This document shows, piece after piece, positions 8,033 to 11,814 of a stretch of 11,814 nucleotides of DNA. Under the pieces are notes generated by a model, which saw nothing but the letters and a program-made list of their open reading frames with translations, ran no database searches and had not been told where the DNA came from. Source of the stretch: Bondarzewia mesenterica (taxonomy: Eukaryota; Basidiomycota; Agaricomycetes; Russulales; Bondarzewiaceae); NCBI GenBank assembly GCA_004802705.1, contig SGPL01000791.1, positions 1 through 11,814 of the forward strand, read 5' to 3'. The position numbers were made by a program, and so were the translations under genes. The stretch's first letter is position 1, and every line of letters begins with the position of its first letter.

Positions 8033-8576
8033 TTAGAGGGAGGACTCCTTTTCCTCTGGAAGGTCAGTGTTAGCTTGCAAGGGGGAGAAAGGGGATGGTG
8101 ATTTTGGATCAACTTGTATAGCTGTAAATATGTTGTATACCTGAATAAAATTATTTACTTACTTTGCCACCACTAACCGTCTCCCAAGTCGTCGACCTCC
8201 AGGGTGCTAAGATGACTTTTGAACCTTGACGCCTCCATCTGAGGATTGTCGCGCTTGATGTCCTTATAATTGGGTAGGTGATGGGCATGCTTTACCTCCT
8301 TAATTTCAAATATGGTGCTGATAGCAATGCGAGGATGGTGGATGGGGTACTTCAATGTCCTCACGTCCCTCTGCAACTGAATGACATTGGCCTGTATTAC
8401 GATAATCAGCATGCTCAAGGATGAACATTTGAGCTACTTACCACCTCTTTCTCAAATTTGCCAGTGAATTCCTCGGTGGCAGCCATAGTGGACAAGGAAT
8501 GGGCAGCCAAGGCAGCTGCAATCTGGTGAGATACACAATAAATGTGCATTTGATACTCGGCAGTGGTATACGACAT
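8033..8576 (-). CDS. Hypothetical protein, three exons, function unknown
   Basis: ATG at 8576 in a good context (ATTACCATGTCG). Exon 1 is 8576-8442, intron 1 8441-8392 (50 nt, GTAAGT...TACAG, phase 0) and exon 2 8391-8178. Intron 2 is 8177-8122 (56 nt, GTTAGT...TTTACAG, phase 1). Exon 3 is 8121-8033, ending in TAA. The joined model is 145 residues. Exon 1 contains H-Q-I-A-A-A-L-A-A-H and exon 2 contains I-Q-L-Q-R-D-V-R-T-L-K, both probably helical. Intron 1 is strongly supported. Intron 2 is less sure: without it the frame stops at TAG 8173-8175, and a stronger donor (GTAAGT, 8163) lies just downstream of that stop. No known domain is recognised. The gene faces away from the plus-strand gene at 8838. 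Confidence 0.55.
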
Positions 8577-8837
8577 GGTAATAAAAAAAAAAAATTGCAA
8601 TAAATATTGCGAGGAGTGGGGGTGGTTGATGTGGGAGTCAAAAAAGAGAGAAAAAGAAGTCTCAAAGTCAAACTACCTGAAGTCGCAACATCTGTTTATC
8701 TGTATTTGCAATTCACTTAGATTTGTCAACTCAGTTTCCTTTTCAAGCTATTTTGTTTCTCTCTCACTGACGGCAATTCCTGCTTTATTTTTCTCTTCAC
8801 TATTTCCACACCCTCACCATTGCCAGGCATAGACAGT
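8577..8837. promoter_or_regulatory. Divergent intergenic region between two host-type genes
   Basis: About 260 bp separate the ATG of the minus-strand gene (8576) from that of the plus-strand gene (8838). An A-run (8582-8593) lies just upstream of the minus-strand start. Long pyrimidine-rich stretches (8730-8820) precede the plus-strand start, as is common in fungal promoters. No specific factor site is claimed. Confidence 0.45.
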
Positions 8838-9893
8838 ATGTTATTCCAGTCTTATGATCATGATTTCGACACTGACATTGATTTATTAGTGGATTGTGAT
8901 AACTGGATTGCAGAGAAGTTATTTGTGAGATTCGATTCAGGTATGATTTCAATTTTTTTTTTCACATTCTATTTACTACAGCCTACAGATCATTCTATAG
9001 ATGATGCAGTCACTGCATTGGATGCCAAACAGCTCACAGAGGCTAAACCATACATTGTTGAGGCTAAAACACCCACCGGTGAGGGTGACATTAAAAGACC
9101 CACTAGTGATTCCAAACTATCCATGATCAAGGAGAAACGATGGGCAAGTGAGGTGAAGTGAGCTGCAAGTGAGGGGAAATGACCTAGAAGAGAGGGAAAT
9201 CCATACACTAGTGAATCCACATTACCCACATCCTCTGCACATCTATTCGCCTTAGATTACAAACTGCTCAGTCTCTCTGTGAAACTATCCATCAGTGATG
9301 ATATCGCCGGCAAATATTTTGCCAGCTCAGTGATACAACAAGATGGAGGAATGCACCTCATTGGCAATGCTGAGAGCCCAGTTGAAGAGGGCAAGCCACT
9401 CCTTGGCATCGGTAGACCCTCCTATGTACATAGATCCACATCTCATAAGGATGTTGAGGGATTGTTAGGTGAGTACAAGCTTGGCTCTCATGGATACATT
9501 CAACTGACCATCCTTTGTTTAAGCTGTTGGGTTTGGTATGTTACTCTTTCTCACTGGTCTGGTAAGTTTATACCTGATGGCATCTCAGACTTCGATTATA
9601 CCTCGCTGATGGCCTCGCTCATGACCTTGCCAATGGATTTGCCAGTGAGTTCACCGATGATTTCACTTATGAATACACTGATGCTGTTGTCGGCAGGAGA
9701 CTCCTGGTAAGGTGACTCAGTGAGTAAGTATACTCTCTCCAGACATCCTTTTCTTTATTTAATTTTTACTGGCCATCTGTTTTTAGATGACCCACTTGTA
9801 GCAGCACATGAAGAGTTGAGCCGACTCTCAGAAATCATAGTTTGTCAAGAGCAGGTGGTGGCAAGGTTACAGAGACTGAAGTGGATGCTTTAG
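8838..9893 (+). CDS. Hypothetical multi-exon gene, splicing partly unresolved, possibly decayed
   Basis: ATG at 8838-8840 opens an acidic segment (H-D-F-D-T-D-I-D-L-L-V-D). A 48-nt intron is likely at 8941-8988 (GTATGA...CTACAG) and keeps the frame. The frame then runs to 9468 but contains TGA at 9159-9161 and 9180-9182, inside 21-bp repeats. A 45-nt intron at 9148-9192 (GTGAGG...AAGAG) would remove both, otherwise the gene is broken. A well-formed intron follows at 9469-9523 (GTGAGT, CTGAC branch, TTTAAG). Exons between 9524 and 9706 are ambiguous. The last exon, 9787-9893, is entered through TTTTTAG and encodes a helical, coiled-coil-like end (E-E-L-S-R-L-S-E-I-I and V-V-A-R-L-Q-R-L-K) before TAG. 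No known family is recognised. No exon is similar enough to the minus-strand genes to call a duplication. Confidence 0.45.
9144..9206 (+). repeat. 21-bp imperfect tandem repeat, about three units
   Basis: Units start at 9144, 9165 and (degenerate) 9186, with the theme GCAAGTGAGGNGAANTGANCT. In the coding frame of the plus-strand gene each unit is seven codons, and the two TGA stops occur at equivalent places in the first two units. Confidence 0.6.
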
Positions 9894-10065
9894 TATTTTT
9901 GGTACCTTATAGTGTATGAACCTTAAGTACATATCAATCATCCCTACTCACAAATTATATTCATTACTTTGCTACACAAATTCAAGGAACCCTGACATTT
10001 CTCCTTGTTGAGCCCAGCTATTATAATGAGGAAAGGTCCTATCCTTATTATGAATGTTTGCCTCA
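9894..10065. other. Non-coding, probable 3' flank of the plus-strand gene
   Basis: No supported reading frame or RNA gene was seen. The stretch is AT-rich after the stop codon at 9891 and leads into the repeat array. It may include the 3' UTR. Confidence 0.4.
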
Positions 10066-10561
10066 GTGGTTTGAGATCATCGGTGAGGACAGATGACAGA
10101 AACGGGAATGGACTGGGCCCATTTATCTGAGACTGTCAGTGAGGATCCAGCAATGATTGAGGATATGCTGGGCCCACCTGTCTGAGACCGTCAGTGAGGA
10201 CAGATGACAAAAATGGGAACAGGCTGGGCTCACTCATCTAAGACCATTGGTGAGGACCCAGCAATGATTAGGGATGTGCTGGGCCCACCCATTTGAAACT
10301 ATTGGTGAGGACTCAGTAATAATTAGAGATGTGCTGGGCTCACCTGTCTGAGACCATCAGCGAGGATAGATGACAGAAATGGAAATAGGCTGGGCCCACC
10401 TGTCTGAGACCATCGGTGAGGACAGATGATAGAAATGGGAATAGGATGGGCCCACTCATCTGAGACTGTCAGTGAGGACCTAGTAATGATTGGGGATGTG
10501 CTGGGCCCAGCCATCTGAGGTGATCAGTGAGGATCTACCACAATATAAATATGGGATGACC
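10066..10561 (+). repeat. Tandem array of 55-56 bp GGGCCC-containing units
   Basis: After a partial first unit, units begin with TGGGCCCA or TGGGCTCA at 10114, 10169, 10225, 10280, 10335, 10391, 10447 and 10502, mostly 55 or 56 bp apart. The shared core is GGGCCCA, then GTCTGAGAC-like, then TCRGTGAGGA. Two spacer types occur: a 56-bp type with GATGACAGAAATGGGAA and a 55-bp type with AGYAATGATTRGGGATGTGC. The order is A, B, A, B, B, A, A, B. The units are diverged from one another and no coding frame spans them convincingly. Confidence 0.85.
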
Positions 10562-10820
10562 TAGGCCCAACCATAGCTAATGATCAATGGCAATCCCTAG
10601 GCCCAACAGTCTTCATCGGTCATCACTGACTAAGCATATTATTGTTGGGCTCACCCATTGCCATCAATTAGTGGTGGTCTTGGGCCCAACCATTAATAAT
10701 ATAGGCCATCCACCAGTCACAAATTAGAACTCATGTTGGGCCCAACTATTATCGTCTGTCTGCACCAATCCTGGGCTCAACAGTATAGTACTGTTGACGG
10801 TAGCTAGTTGGGCCCAGGAC
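10562..10820 (+). repeat. Degenerate continuation of the GGGCCCA repeat
   Basis: GGGCCCA-type boxes continue at irregular spacing (10562, 10598, 10646, 10681, 10737, 10772, 10809) with little similarity between them apart from the box. One is a perfect 12-bp palindrome, GTTGGGCCCAAC, at 10735-10746. No gene is seen. Confidence 0.65.
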
Positions 10821-10844
10821 CACTAGACAGTCTCTATCGGCGAG

Positions 10845-10893
10845 AATGCATGTTCAGTGGGACTATCTTAGACAGTATTAAGGGACTGAATAG
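10845..10893 (+). repeat. Left arm of an inverted repeat
   Basis: The arm runs from AATGCATGTTCAG to AAGGGACTGAATAG and matches the reverse complement of 11472-11520 at about 38 of 47 positions compared, without gaps. Weaker similarity extends about 17 bp outward, in a part containing AGTCTC. Confidence 0.85.
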
Positions 10894-11471
10894 GCTCTAT
10901 TTTGTCTCTTCAAATTCTTTATCTTTTTGGATTAGTTTTTTTTTTGCAGTAAAATGACAACTGAGGGTAGCAGGAACAGCCCAGTTAAAAGCACTATAGG
11001 GTTTGTGGTAAATTATTGCCCTTATCCTCCATACTGATGCCCAGCTGCTGCTATGCAAGAGTGAGCTTCCTTCAATAAGGACATGTGTGATAGTGTGAAA
11101 TCAGACTTATTGCTAACAGTGGCCAACAAAGTGCACATCTAAAATATGAGCTAGCCTGTCTCTAGCTTATCAGCTTATATAGGTGAAGGGAAAGCTGAAG
11201 AAGGTTCCTTAAATAGTGATTTACTTTAAATGCTCTATAAAGATTCACCCATATGCTCTAGCTTATCAACTGATCTATGTTACTTATAGGCTATAGATTC
11301 AGGGAGAGGATTTTGCCGCAATAAGTGATAGTGTTGAAGGGATTGTAAAAGGAGGTTAGAAGGGTGAAGTTGCAAATAGGAATAAAAAGTGCAAGCTAGA
11401 GGAAGTAAGCCCTCAGCCTTTGGTATAGATTATAAGCAAATAACTGATTAGCGTAGGTATCAGAAGGCATA
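10894..11471. other. Non-coding core between the inverted arms
   Basis: About 580 bp with no supported gene. A T-run followed by GCAG (10936-10950), an A/G-rich stretch (11330-11405) and a twice-seen CTAGCTTATCA motif near 11163 and 11259 are the only local features noted. Confidence 0.5.
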
Positions 11472-11520
11472 CTATTCAGTCCCTTACTACCGTCTAAAAC
11501 GGTATGGCTGAACATGCATT
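11472..11520 (-). repeat. Right arm of an inverted repeat
   Basis: Reverse complement of the left arm at 10845-10893. It also holds a short internal hairpin, TACCGT and ACGGTA around a 5-nt loop (11488-11504). Confidence 0.85.
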
Positions 11521-11596
11521 TTTGGTGACTGAGACAGTGGAGCAAATCTCGGCCAAAGGTGGGGGATACACCATCTGATATGGGTGGGCTGAGGAT

Positions 11597-11814
11597 GGTC
11601 AGTGACCAACAGGAATAGTTGGGCCTAGTAGTATGCAGGGCTGGTCGGTGACCATTTGAGATAGTTGGGCTCACTAAATAAAATATATTACTGGGGTGCT
11701 CAGTGAGCATCTGAGACCGATGGGCCCAGCAAACCAAATATATTGCCTGAGTGCTCGGTGAGCATCTGAGACCGATGGGCCCAGCACAATAAAATATATT
11801 ACTCAGATCCTCAG
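11597..11814 (+). repeat. Second GGGCCC repeat array, inverted relative to the first
   Basis: Units start with small palindromes: GGTCAGTGACC (11597), GGTCGGTGACC (11643), GCTCAGTGAGC (11698) and GCTCGGTGAGC (11753). Each is followed by a CTGAGAC-like word, a GGGCCCA or GGGCTCA box and an AT-rich spacer with AATATATT. The last units are 55 bp apart, like the first array, but the words come in reverse order, as expected for an inverted copy. The array runs off the window end. Confidence 0.8.

Noticed and set aside
8990..9229. Minus-strand open frame with Ser/Leu/Phe-rich repeats
   Set aside because: The plus strand has matching splice signals on both sides and continues in frame; the minus-strand repeats reflect the 21-bp tandem repeat.
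9600..9720. Minus-strand reading resembling the G-I-G-K-V theme of the gene at 7453-7997
   Set aside because: The similarity is short and low-complexity, and the plus-strand gene with its final exon at 9787-9893 explains the region better, though the exon structure here is uncertain.
10323..10514. Short minus-strand frame within the repeat array
   Set aside because: It arises from the 55-bp units staying open in one frame by chance; no start context or homology supports it.
10066..10561. CRISPR-like array
   Set aside because: The whole 55-bp unit is repeated, spacers fall into two related classes rather than being unique, units are diverged, no cas gene is present and the setting is eukaryotic.
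11396..11737. Minus-strand open frame of 113 codons
   Set aside because: It overlaps the inverted arm and the repeat array, has no domain and its composition follows the repeats.

Overview
The window looks like nuclear DNA of a filamentous fungus, most likely a basidiomycete (inference). The non-transposon genes have introns of about 50 nt with GTAAGT-type donors and CTNAC-like branch sites. The main element is a chromodomain Ty3/gypsy retrotransposon of the kind common in Agaricomycetes. No rRNA, tRNA or bacterial-type gene was seen.

Positions 1-7439 are one almost complete LTR retrotransposon on the minus strand. The 5' LTR is at 6603-7439 and the 3' LTR at 1-836; the window appears to cut off its last two bases. 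Reading leftward, the interior holds Gag with a CCHC knuckle, protease (DSGA), reverse transcriptase (YMDD), RNase H, integrase and a chromodomain. An extra ORF after pol carries a second CCHC knuckle, followed by a short hairpin and a polypurine tract at the 3' LTR. The copy is dead: about eleven in-frame stops, several single-base frameshifts, and Lys in place of the integrase catalytic Glu. The two LTRs differ by 17 substitutions, all transitions and about half at CpG, plus one indel. This suggests cytosine-methylation or RIP-like decay. About 30 isolated N bases are confined to the gag end (5471-6567).

Positions 7440-9893 hold host-type, intron-containing genes of unknown function. Two closely spaced models lie on the minus strand (8576-8033 and 7997-7453) and may be one gene. 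The second ends 13 bp from the retrotransposon, so the element sits just behind its stop codon in the same orientation. A divergent plus-strand gene starts at 8838 and ends at 9893. Its splicing is only partly resolvable and it may be decayed.

Positions 9894-11814 appear non-coding. An array of 55-56 bp repeats built around GGGCCC (10066-10561) decays into scattered GGGCCCA boxes. Then comes a pair of ~48-bp inverted arms (10845-10893 and 11472-11520) around a non-coding core, and after the right arm a second 55-bp array with the same palindromic words in reverse order. The whole right end resembles a large fold-back or TIR element with inverted subterminal repeats. It is the least explained structure in the window.
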